DNA of 64,000 nt, from the NCBI GenBank assembly GCA_944548615.1, contig OX155960.1, positions 15,989,986 to 16,053,985 of the forward strand. The letters run 5' to 3'. The notes beneath the pieces were generated by a model. That model was not told the DNA's origin. It saw only the letters and a list, made by a program, of their open reading frames with translations, and did no database searches. Position numbers and translations under genes: made by a program. Below are positions 9,800 to 19,586 of this stretch, piece after piece; within the stretch, counting starts at the first letter, position 1, and every line of letters begins with the position of its first letter. Origin of the DNA: Micropterix aruncella (taxonomy: Eukaryota; Arthropoda; Insecta; Lepidoptera; Micropterigidae).

Positions 9800-10300
9800 C
9801 ATTTTTGAAAAGAGCCAAATAATGAATAAACAAGGCATACCCGGCAACGACGAGACTGACAGACTGGCGAAACTGGGCACACTGGAATGGGTGGAGCCAG
9901 TTGTTAGGGTCCCCTTCGCTATAGGTAAGAAAATCATCAGGGACTGCTTGGAGCAGAAACATCGGGCATCCTGGAAGCAGATCCAAAGATGTCGCCAGGC
10001 AAAGTCCATGATGGAGCAACCACTTACTAAGAAAACCAAGGAACTACTTGACATGAGCAAGATGAACCATAAAACTACTATCGTTCTCCTCACCGGACAC
10101 ACGACCCTTTGAGCACATATATCAACCTTGGATTCACCAAAAAGAAGGACTGCCGAATATGTACAATGGCGAAGAACCTGTAGACAGCATACACATCGCT
10201 GGTCGCTGCAACTCTGCAAGGCCTCGCCGCAAATAGACACAGTTTACTGGGACGAGCCTTTTCGAATCCAGCGATCTGCCCAACTGAATAAACACTACTG
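9800..10300 (+). pseudogene. LINE ORF2 C-terminal fragment (RNase H and gag-like knuckle region)
   Basis: The frame from 9822 gives GIPGNDETDRLAKLG, the terminal part of a LINE-encoded RNase H (pattern H.GI.GNE.AD.LA..G). It continues to NHKTTIVLLTGHTTL, matching the LTGH(N/C)xL motif after RNase H. A frame change near 10112 leads to TKKKDCRICTMAKN, the degraded start of the C-x2-C knuckle. This plan fits R1/Jockey-type ORF2. Start and end are ragged and the copy is non-functional. Confidence 0.75.
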
Positions 10301-10383
10301 AATAAACACATATCCGTAGTCAAGACAACTCCAAAAAAGAAGAAACTACAAATATTGATTAAACAAAACCAAGTCAACACAAC

Positions 10384-10760
10384 CATCATCATCATCATCA
10401 GCCTGTAAACTTCCACTGTTGAACATAGGCCTCACCCATTGAATGCCATGACGATCGGTCTTAAACTACCTCCATCCACCTACTTCCTGCGACGGTGGCA
10501 ATGTCATCGGCACATCTTGTGGAGGGCGTTCTACACATCGTCTGCCGGTTCGTGGTCGCCATTCGAGATCCATTCTTCCCCAGCGGCTGTCGTCTCTGCA
10601 AGCTACAATCAGTAACTCGAATATGGTTTGCCCATTACCAATTCGAGTTACTGATTTTGCGAGCTATGTCAGTGACCTTGGTTCTTCTTCGGATTTCCTA
10701 GTTTCGGATATTCCAAGCATAGATCTCTCCATGGCTCCATAATTTAAGAAATAAAATATT
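10384..10760 (-). mobile_element. LINE-like 3' end with (CAT/ATG)n tail, antisense
   Basis: The + strand begins CATCATCATCATCATCAGCC, then TGTAAACTTCCACTG and AACATAGGCC, the reverse complement of a very common lepidopteran LINE/SINE 3' end closing in (ATG)n. A 16-bp perfect hairpin (10607-10622 with 10641-10656, core CAGTAACTCGAA) interrupts it. No coding potential was seen. Confidence 0.55.
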
Positions 10761-11189
10761 AGTTTCCTCCGACTGTCGGTAACATGACGATTTTGTCACT
10801 TTGCACATGATCAATCCATCCGTATACAAAGTTTCCTATCTATTTAAAATCATACGCGTTTGCAATTCGTTGTGATTCAAACACCATAATTTGCCAATTT
10901 TATATGGCGTCGTATTGTTTCACGTTTTTCCTCATTGTTATTGCTACAGACACTGTTGACTTTTGAAATGGTTTCATTATGATAGGTACGAGTAGGTAAG
11001 TCTTTGCACTCAAACAGAATACTCCAGCATTTTTGTTTACCTTGAATTACTGAATCAATATTATTTTTCCCTATACCTTTAACATTTATTACTGTAATTA
11101 CATTGATTAGCTAGGAAGTATTCGGCGAAGTATTAAAAGGAAAGACTCAAAGAACACGTAAAATCTTCGCGTTCTCGTGAAATATTTTT
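10761..11189. other. Intergenic stretch, nothing recognised
   Basis: AT-rich, no open frame of note, no repeat identified. Confidence 0.5.
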
Positions 11190-12378
11190 ACAAGACTGCC
11201 CAAAAAAGGAGGGAGTTAATGGGCCCTTGCTGAGTTGGCCACGAAGACCCATTCTGTTCAGGGTTGGTCACACTCACGGGTCAACACCCATCCGACGGCC
11301 TCCACGCATGAAGTGCGAGCCTGGGTAGGACTCTGGCCTTGGTCAGTTTCCCCTGGGAATCAAACTCTGGCGCTCCTGGACGGTCTGCGCTGCGGCGTAA
11401 GCCAATCGACTGTGCACTCTGACTAACAGTCGGGGGAGTCTGGAAGCAGTACTGTTCTCCTATAAAGCGGGGGTGGTTGCGGACCTTACGGCGACTGCTC
11501 TTGAAACGACCATCGGCCATCCGATCCTGGGTGAACAGCCGGGCAAAGGACGCTGTGGTCCGCGATATATTCGGTATACACCGTTTCACCGCTTCGTAAG
11601 GGAGAGGACCGCGCAAGCGACCTCGAACTCGGAACCAATCGAGAGACCGGAGTAATCTGGTCACAATTGGAAGTAAGGGCGTGAGTGCAAGCCCGCCGGG
11701 TTACACTCCTGGCTACTCGCGGTTAAGGCGTTGGCCTCTTACGGGCTTGTGACGTAGCTAGATGGTGGATTGTTATGTCCCAAGTATTCTACGCTCACTC
11801 CAGGGAGATAGAACGACTAATCGTTAAAACTTCCTGTGGTGACGGGCTCGCCCGTTGTAGTCGACAACCCAAGTTGCCCAAAAAAGGAGTGTTATGTGTT
11901 CAGGATTTATATATGTATGTTTTTCGTTTCTTTATTCCACCATAACTTCTACACGCTTGAACCGATTTATAAGTGTGTGGTAATGTTAAAATCGCTATAT
12001 CATCCCGAGTGTCATAGCGTAGGTGGACTGCTTGCTCTCATAATATAAGCAATGCATTTTACTTTTTTCCGTTCTTCTTCTTCGTGGCCGCCAGGAATAA
12101 AACCTGTAGGGTCAGTAATGAAGAGAAGTTTTTTGAATATTAATTTAGCCAAATAAATTATACGAAATATACCTTAACTATCAAGAAAGTAATGGTCTAA
12201 ATGTCCAAATGTCAATAAATTAACATAAATATATCCTGTTTGGTATCAAATGAAAGGTCTAATTGAGTACATTTCGGATTTATACATTTATCTATATGGA
12301 TAAATATATACACCACAAATATTTCATAAAAAAAATATTATACATACAATAGTTCATTTTCTGTAGCGGCAGTCGTGT
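11190..12378 (+). mobile_element. MITE of the ACACGACTGCC family, copy a, interrupted by Rep-A
   Basis: It begins ACAAGACTGCC and ends GGCAGTCGTGT, an 11-bp terminal inverted repeat with one mismatch, next to T-rich flanks. Motifs after the start (AAAAAAGGAG, ATGTGTTCAGG, CGCTTGAACCGATTT, CATCCCGAGTGTCAT) recur at 49381-49758 and 51177-51915, and inverted at 30003-30365. Without the Rep-A insertion the element would be about 0.5 kb. No transposase is encoded. Confidence 0.7.
11212..11874 (+). mobile_element. Rep-A retroposon, full copy (sense orientation)
   Basis: A GC-rich 663-bp segment flanked by a 15-bp direct repeat, TGCCCAAAAAAGGAG, at 11197-11211 and 11875-11889; it therefore interrupts the MITE. 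It starts GGAGTTAATGGGCCC and ends GTTGTAGTCGACAACCCAAG. Related copies lie at 31060-31218, 33620-34310, 34335-36262, 35388-36034, 40487-40630, 44901-45541, 57285-57375 and 63030-63420. Three short copies lack the start and keep the end, which fixes this polarity as sense. It has no poly(A) tail and no recognised protein. A 127-codon antisense frame (11664-11281) has counterparts in other copies but no known domain. Confidence 0.8.
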
Positions 12379-12495
12379 TTTTTATTCTTTTTAATTTTAG
12401 TTTTTTATTCTTTTATTATTTTAATTTAGTTGTTTAACCTTTGCGTCCCTATACAATGTGGTTTATTTTTAAGTAACACATTCTGAGCCCACAAC

Positions 12496-13232
12496 TCTAT
12501 ACTAATATTATAAAGAGGTAAAGTTTGTGAGGTTGTAGGAAGTAATCTCTGGATCTACTGAACTGATTTTGAAAATTCTTTTACCAATAGAAAGCCACGC
12601 TATTTGTAAGTATCATAGGCTATATATTAATCCGAAGAAAAGACTTTTTCGTGGTAGTCGGATTTGCAAAGTAAGTCGGAGAATAAGCGGTCGAACGAAA
12701 ACGTTTCTAACTAACGCTGCCTTAACGATGAGAGATATATTATTAAGTTCTAGAGAAAAGTTGTAGAGCTTGATAATGCCTACAAAAAAGTCAGCGATAG
12801 CATATGTCTAACTTTTATATTTAAGTCACAAAAAGTAGTATTTTATATTAAAAAAATAATTTAAATCGTTAGGTCATGTTTATTGGTCATATTATCAACA
12901 TTTATGAATTCTTATCAAAATAAGTAAATTTATCGTCTCAAGTGTTTAAAACAAAATACTTTTCCCTTTTACTGCATATAATTTCCCTTTTACTGCATAA
13001 ATGGTTAAAGAGATCTCTCACAAAAAAGACACTCACAAGAAGACACTCACAAATAACGGTAATATAGTCAATTTGGCATGCAAATACATACATACATATG
13101 CAGTAAAAATATAACCCTTCTTTTGGCAGTCAGGAAATAAATCATAGCACTCAGTACTAATCGAACCACACTCATAATATCATCACAAGTAAAAAGTATT
13201 ACCGCCCAACGAAGTGGGCACGGGTCAGATAG
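12496..13232 (+). mobile_element. Non-autonomous Helitron, family 1, copy 1
   Basis: It begins TCTATACTAATATTATAAAG and ends CGGGTCAGATAG, preceded by a hairpin GCCCA-ACGAAG-TGGGC. A near-identical copy at 57436-58163 ends in the canonical CTAG. The TC start, CTRR-like end with a short hairpin just upstream, and lack of inverted repeats define Helitrons. Here the terminal CTAG has mutated to ATAG. No rep/helicase is encoded. Confidence 0.8.
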
Positions 13233-13370
13233 TAGTTAAATATTTTATTTTTTGTACTCATTACATAATTTATTATATAGGTTAAGTCAGTAATTGTCTG
13301 CTAAAATATTCTCATATCAGTACAGGTTAGCTATAGAATAAACACTTTTCGTTTGATTAAAGCGTTTATG

Positions 13371-14031
13371 ACGTGACAACGTCTTATAAATCGATGGAGC
13401 CTGCTGCACGCACGAAAAAACATGACTCTTGCGGCGTTACCTCGCTCTGAGGCGTTCGATTTATTATATTTATTATTCAATATAAATGCTGCCATCTACC
13501 GGTTGCGACAAGAATTATTTACTAACCTCAGTCTAAAATAGTTCGAATGAAAATCACTAGATTGATTTAAATTCTTGACATAATTCTATATGTATTCTTG
13601 ATATACGGAATGTTATTACTGAACGGACAATTTTCTTGTGGGTACAACGAAGTGCAACGAAGTAAGCAACTTTTATTAAAAAAAAATAAAAAAGTATAAA
13701 AGCTATCATTACGATGCGCTATCTAGCGGTTGGTAAAATGTTTATTTACGACGTATTACCTACCGCTAGATGGCGCAGCGTGCTCGAACGCTTCTCTAAC
13801 CGTTATTTAATAGTTTGAGATTTCAAACTTTCAAATTGAAAAAAACAATAAACTTTAAACAATAAACAATTATACAATTATACTGCTATAAATTAATACA
13901 TTTACATGTTGTAGTCAAATCGGTGAGTATAAAAGCATATATTTTTGGGTGTTTGTAATAAACAATATCAGAATCTTAAATGAAACTGCTTCAAATGCAA
14001 CCATCAGTATTTTCTTATGACGTTGTCACGT
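13371..14031. mobile_element. TIR element with nested hairpin
   Basis: A 13-bp perfect inverted repeat, ACGTGACAACGTC at 13371-13383 and its partner at 14019-14031, bounds 661 bp of AT-rich non-coding DNA. Similarity extends several bases further inwards. Inside, 13715-13736 and 13756-13777 form a 22-bp hairpin with two mismatches (core ATCTAGCGGT), which may be a second small MITE. A target-site duplication was not identified. Confidence 0.55.
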
Positions 14032-14308
14032 TCAACTATCGTCAGTAAACCGACTTTATAGACAACCGTTTTTTTTAAATTGATTAGATTGCTTCTAATT
14101 TGATTTTTTTCTATGTAATCCATCAGCGAATCAACAAGCGATCCTATCACCCACTTTGACAAATGATCAAACGCCGTGTTGATGCACTTTCCTTTATGAG
14201 TATATTGATAAGAACGCTGTCAATGATAAGATTAAGCAGCAGGCCATGGAATAGAAACAACAATAAATTTAAATCGTTGCTGATAACGCAGTCAATATCG
14301 CTTTAATA

Positions 14309-16908
14309 TGTAATGCTGCTGCATTACCCTATACTTAGAAAGTATACCATTATAGTCTAATACTTATAAAATAATTAATCCGGTTAAGCAAATCCATACA
14401 TCGTATAAACTTTGCCGTGCAATTGACGGCTAGTCCTTTGTACGTCACTAGTCAGCTCATCCGCAGCGGAGAGATTTTTTCAGTATTACCATTGCGGGTA
14501 ATAGTTTTTTTTTTTGGCTACCGGACCTCGAGGAAGACGGTCGATATTTCGGAGAGGGCGCGCCCGCTATGGCGGCGCGGCGCGCCCGATTCATTCACTA
14601 CCCTGCATCCAGCCACTGCAGATTAAAATTCTTTATTTAAAGCCAGTACGAGATATAGAAGCATTTGAATCTTTACTAAATTCAGTGTAACACCTGGGCA
14701 GGCCATCGAGGAATCCTCAACCCTACAAGGCAAGTCGCTCACTGTACCATTAACCGCCTCTATTCTCGCTTCTTTTAATTTCTCGCTCTTTTATAATTTT
14801 CTATTACAATTTTAAAATCTATTTATAATTAAACTAATGTGAAGCAGACGCCAGAAACCGCGTCGCTTCGAAAGGAACCCAGGCTATTGTAATATCGCCG
14901 TTAGGCCAGGGTTAGGTTAAATTAACTATAACGTTCTACCGATAGAAATAGATTAAATAGCATAGCCGGCTTGTCCGCCGAATAAACGTGCCTAGTTCAC
15001 TTTTTCCTAAATTTTCATAAAATGTGCTACCCCCCATTAGGTCGAAAAGGTGAAAGTCGATCCGCGAAACCCTTTCTATAATACCGTATTCTCGGAGTAC
15101 AATCCCCTCGATATCAGGTCCCTCAAAATATTCTCTTTCAAGTCTCTACCCCACGAAACAAAATCCCAAATCGCAAGCTAATTTTTGAATCTCTTTCCTA
15201 AAGTACAAGTCCAAAATCTCGAAAATATTATCTTTCAAATCACGTCTCAATAATACAAAATATCAACCATCCAAACTATTTTCCTTTATTTTATTAAAAA
15301 ATCTTTACCCAATAAAAAGAATAGAACCAAGGTCAGGTCCCCGATAAATAATATTCCTATTCAAACATTTATCTAAAAAATATAAAATCTAAATTCCCGA
15401 CTTATCCAAATTCTATTAGATTCTTACTCCACCGTAACATAAAATTAAAGCGATCATTTTCCATAATCCTAAACATAAGAATAAATCATTTCCAATCATT
15501 ATCAATCGACGTCTCTCTAGAAAAATCTACGGTTCAACCGAAGGAGATACCCGCATCCCGATACCGACAGACTCCAACGCCTACCCGACTCCTAAAAAAA
15601 TCCGAAACCCTGAATTTCAATCACGAAAATCACGGAAGCTCGATAGAAAATTCATAAAACCTTCGAAACTTAATTCGGCCTTGATGGGCGCATTAATTAA
15701 AATTATATAGAAAGATCGGAGAACCTATGCACAGGAACGCAACATGTACCATGAATTTTCGTAAAATATATTCTTATTTATAATAAAAACTCCATTGTAA
15801 GGCATTATGTTTCATTTAATAAAAAAGGTTTAAAAAATTGGTAATTCTATAATCCTCTCAGAAAAATTCGTAATAATTCGAATTCGAGACGTAAGACGTG
15901 CAAGCGGAGCCAGGGAGAGAAGAGAAAATTCACAGGGTTAGGAACCATTAATTTATGTTCGGACAAACCGAGCCTTATCATTTAAATTCTACGAACTCTA
16001 GTCTTGGAAATTTCTATACCTTTCTTGTTTAGTCAATCGTTCAAAACACGAATCAATAAAGATAGAATCGCGAAACTTCTAGCTATTTTCCTTAGTATTC
16101 ATTTCTACAGGTCATTTAAATTTGAAATTAAATTCGATAATATAATAAATAAATAGATCCAAAATCATCACCCAATAATAAAGATAAATTTCAATTTAAA
16201 TTATCATTCAGTAATTCCGGACCGATTGTAAAAGATATTAAATCGCGCCGGGCGAGCGATCTCAGACCGGTTCGTTATCAGTAGGCAGGCCCGCGACGGC
16301 CCGGCGAGCGCGGCGAGCGCCGGCGCCACCTGTAGGTGCGGAGGTGAAGGAGGGGGCCTTGCCGGTGCGACGTATCCGAAGATAGAGGGCGCCGCGCCGT
16401 TTTACTACAATCTACTTCCCGCGAATTGAGTACGGTTTTGAATTCACGAAGCGCTCTCCATAATTAAATAAATTTTATAATCTGCAAAAGCCAACATAGG
16501 AAACTTCAGTCCATAATTAATAGCCCATAATTAAATAATTCGAGTATATTTTCCAATCCATAGCAAGTATACCCCATCCAACTTGATCGCCCGTCTGCCT
16601 CACAGACGATCCCGACTTCCGAGGACGCCACTAATAAGGCGGGATAAAAACCACCCCTGAGGATCACATATTCCGACTTGAGCTAGTGAGGCCCCGTCAG
16701 TGACGTTCCTCCTCCCATAATCTAGACCAACCGCTAGGCGAAGGCGTGCGTCTAGCTTTTTGTGCGTGAACCCCATCCCTATAATTATCACGGATTGGCG
16801 CCCTGGAACTTGACGGTTTCCTAAAAATTAGATATTATCCGTGACATAATGGCATTTATCCGATCTTCATACAATACTAGATAACCATTATAAACGGGGC
16901 ACGTAGCA
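14309..16908 (+). repeat. 5' LTR (2,600 bp)
   Basis: It begins TGTAATGCTGCTGCATTACC, in which GTAATGC and GCATTAC form a hairpin right at the edge, and ends GGGGCACGTAGCA. A conspicuously GC-rich block lies at about 16245-16400, in contrast to the AT-rich rest; it may hold the promoter, but this is inference. A 69-codon frame at 14417-14626 and a 63-codon antisense frame at 16600-16791 look like chance. Confidence 0.92.
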
Positions 16909-18335
16909 AAAATTGACGCCTGCTCGTGGGGCCTTCTTTTCATACCTTCTTTCTTGTCCCTACGATTTGTTTAATCAATAAATTTCAAAAAAAAATTTTC
17001 AAACTTTTTAAACAATTTTAAAAATATATATATATATCTTTTGTTTTAAAGCGATCACGTTGATCGCCCAAAAATTGGCGCTCAACTTAGGGGCCTATAT
17101 TTTTTCATTTGTCTTCAAATATCTTATAATTTCTTTAAATAAAATTTAAAACTTCACTTTCCCACCCAAACCCTCCCTTCGATTTATAACATCGAACATA
17201 TCTCGAAAATCAAAATATATATAATTTCAAAAATAAATATTACCATACAATCAAATTCAAATAAAATATATAGATTGTTAAAAAAAAAAATAAAACGGAA
17301 CCAAAAATTTTTTCAATACATTTAAATCCGGAAATAAATAAAACATAAAAATTTACAAAATACCTGTACCAAATATTTAACCCACCCAAGCCCACCCTTT
17401 GCTAAATATTTAACCCACTTGTCAATCGATACCAAACAAAATAAAATAACATCATACAAGGTGCATAGATATAGAAATTTATTTCAGCTTTCATCGAAGG
17501 AAAGGAGACCAATTAAATTTTCTTGTCTTCATATTACCTCAAGTTTCAGCCCAGGAGTAAGTAAGAACCATAGAGACCATAAAATAATACGACTGTTATT
17601 CGAGTATTTTGTGCAAAAAGGTTTTTATTTCAGGCGACACATCACAGCATCATAACTTTGAAAACAAACATATTTCAGCTGGAAATCATCATTAAAAATA
17701 ATTTTGGAACGGTTACCATTTACTTCGCAAAACATTAGAACAAACATTTTATACGGAACAGGGTGTCTAAAAAAATACTTTCGCAAGAAATCGCAAAATC
17801 CAAACTCTATTTATTTTTTTTTCTCTCTTTGTCGTTTCTATTAACATTCACTCACTCACACCACATCAACACTTCGTCTACAATTTTTTTTCAAGTCTAT
17901 TTACATCTTCATAACCACAGGGTGTTCAAAAAATAATAATTTGATCATTGTAAATCTTAATTATAATCTCACATCGTTTACTTTCAACACACATTACATA
18001 CGTCAACACTTTGATTACACAATCAACACTTACTCACACACATACAGGTTGTTTCAAAAAAATTTTTTTTTTGTTTCGTTTAAATTAATTTCTTTTACTA
18101 TTTAATTCGCTACTCCATACAAAGATATAGTCTTCTAGCTTTATCTCTTCACGCATAGCCAATAAATAAGAACATTAAGACCAACAATATACCACACTAC
18201 AACACAATTAAGAAACAATTACAGAACACTTAGTAACTTCTGACATATACATTTGAAACTTTAAAAAAATAAAAAGGATCGTTACACCTCAAGGATTTAA
18301 AATAAATCGTTTTCTCCGATTTTGAGAGTGACATC
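16909..18335 (+). other. Long untranslated leader of the LTR element
   Basis: There are 1.4 kb between the LTR and gag without a credible frame. A motif of about 20 nt recurs three times: ACAGGGTGTCTAAAAAAATA at 17758, ACAGGGTGTTCAAAAAATAA at 17917 and ACAGGTTGTTTCAAAAAAAT at 18044. The function is unknown. It is suggestive of packaging or regulatory repeats, or of an older insertion. Confidence 0.6.
16914..17094 (+). other. Candidate primer-binding sites resembling tRNA-Lys complement
   Basis: Six bases after the LTR's terminal CA lies TGACGCCTGCTCGTGGGGC (16914-16932), and a second similar motif, TGGCGCTCAACTTAGGGGC, lies at 17076-17094. Both resemble TGGCGCCCAACGTGGGGC, the complement of the tRNA-Lys 3' end used by several retroelements. 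The first is better placed, the second keeps the diagnostic TGG start. A third TTGGCGCCC occurs inside the LTR near 16794. Confidence 0.5.
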
Positions 18336-19586
18336 ATGGCACCAAGGAAAACAAGGTCCGCTGCAAGGAACCGCCAGCAATCGCCAGACAAAAACAGTGA
18401 GGAAAATCCTATTCAAAAAACTCCAGATCAGTTGAAAAAACAACAAACCGGAGAACTCAATACAGTAAACATGTCAGGACGTGAACAACCCACAACCTAC
18501 AAAAAATCGAACGACAACTCAAGGATCAGTGAAGCATACGATATCGGAAACGAGGAAGGATCAGACACGAGGAACAGAGAAAAATCTCAAGATACAGCAT
18601 CAGCATCAGATATCTTCCAACCTATTGACATCGGAAAACATAGGACATTCCCCAGCATCTACAAATGGAACCTGAAGTACGACGGATCCACTCCCATCCT
18701 GGACTTCATCGATATAGTTGAGGATAAGGTGCAAGCTAGAGGAGTAACCGAAAAAGAGCTCATCCAAGGTTTTACGGACCTACTAGAGGGATCATCATTA
18801 TTATGGTTTCGCAGCATCAGACAGTATGTAACGACATGGAAAACTCTAAAGGCGGCGTTAATAAATAAATATGAGTCACTCAATTACCAAACGAGGCTCG
18901 AAAATCAAATGCGTAACACAAAACAAATCGCAGGAGAAACTATGCACGACTTCGTTACACGCATAGACACCATGAACACGAGGCTGTCTCCAAGACTACG
19001 AGATGCTACAATACTCGAAATTGTTAAATTGAACGTCCTTCCATTGTACTACACTCTACTGGGAACGACCAGACTGGACGACGTGGGAACATTATTGGAC
19101 TTGGCGAAAAATTTCGAATACGCGCTAAATCCAGCACCAACTGCGACAAACAGCACCCAGCAACGTCAATCATTGTCCCCAAGATCGCAAAACAAAATAC
19201 CGATGGCAGCCGTGGACGAGCAGTACGTATGCGCTAATAATAGCAGTCAAGATGAAGTAGCTGCGATTCCGCACAACGACAGATTCGGACCTCGCCGCGA
19301 CATACCGCCGCTACTCCAAAGAAATTCCAACTACGAAAATCCTCCACTCGACAGACATCGTCAGCAAAACTTCGAGAGACGCCCCCAGAGACCTTCACCT
19401 CAGGCTTTATTTTGCAAGAAATGCGAAAATCATGGACACACCTTCAGAGAATGCCAAAGGTACCCAAATCCTATGTGCTTTAACTGCAAGTTGCAAAATA
19501 CATTCACGCGATTTTGCGTAAGATGCAACGGAACTCAACAGCAAAACCAGCCAAAAAACGGGAACACCCACGGATACAGGCATTAG
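18336..19586 (+). CDS. gag: Gag structural protein of the LTR retrotransposon
   Basis: The 416-residue protein would form the cytoplasmic virus-like particle that packages element RNA. Residues 1-95 are charged and probably disordered. Residues about 105-270 have the retrotransposon Gag capsid pattern (FTDLLEGSSLLWFRSI, AALINKYESL, GETMHDFVTRI). A basic linker leads to a nucleocapsid end with one canonical zinc knuckle, CKKCENHGHTFREC, and a second, CFNCKLQNTFTRFC, in which Thr stands where His is expected. The ATG at 18336 is chosen because it is the first in the open frame and gives a normal Gag length. The last 73 nt overlap pol in the -1 frame and contain the slippery site AAAAAAC. No disruption is visible. 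Confidence 0.92.
   Translation: MAPRKTRSAARNRQQSPDKNSEENPIQKTPDQLKKQQTGELNTVNMSGREQPTTYKKSNDNSRISEAYDIGNEEGSDTRNREKSQDTASASDIFQPIDIGKHRTFPSIYKWNLKYDGSTPILDFIDIVEDKVQARGVTEKELIQGFTDLLEGSSLLWFRSIRQYVTTWKTLKAALINKYESLNYQTRLENQMRNTKQIAGETMHDFVTRIDTMNTRLSPRLRDATILEIVKLNVLPLYYTLLGTTRLDDVGTLLDLAKNFEYALNPAPTATNSTQQRQSLSPRSQNKIPMAAVDEQYVCANNSSQDEVAAIPHNDRFGPRRDIPPLLQRNSNYENPPLDRHRQQNFERRPQRPSPQALFCKKCENHGHTFRECQRYPNPMCFNCKLQNTFTRFCVRCNGTQQQNQPKNGNTHGYRH

Noticed and set aside
14417..14626. 69-codon frame repeated in both LTRs (also 27256-27465)
   Set aside because: The repetition is just the LTR duplication; composition and length give no sign of coding.
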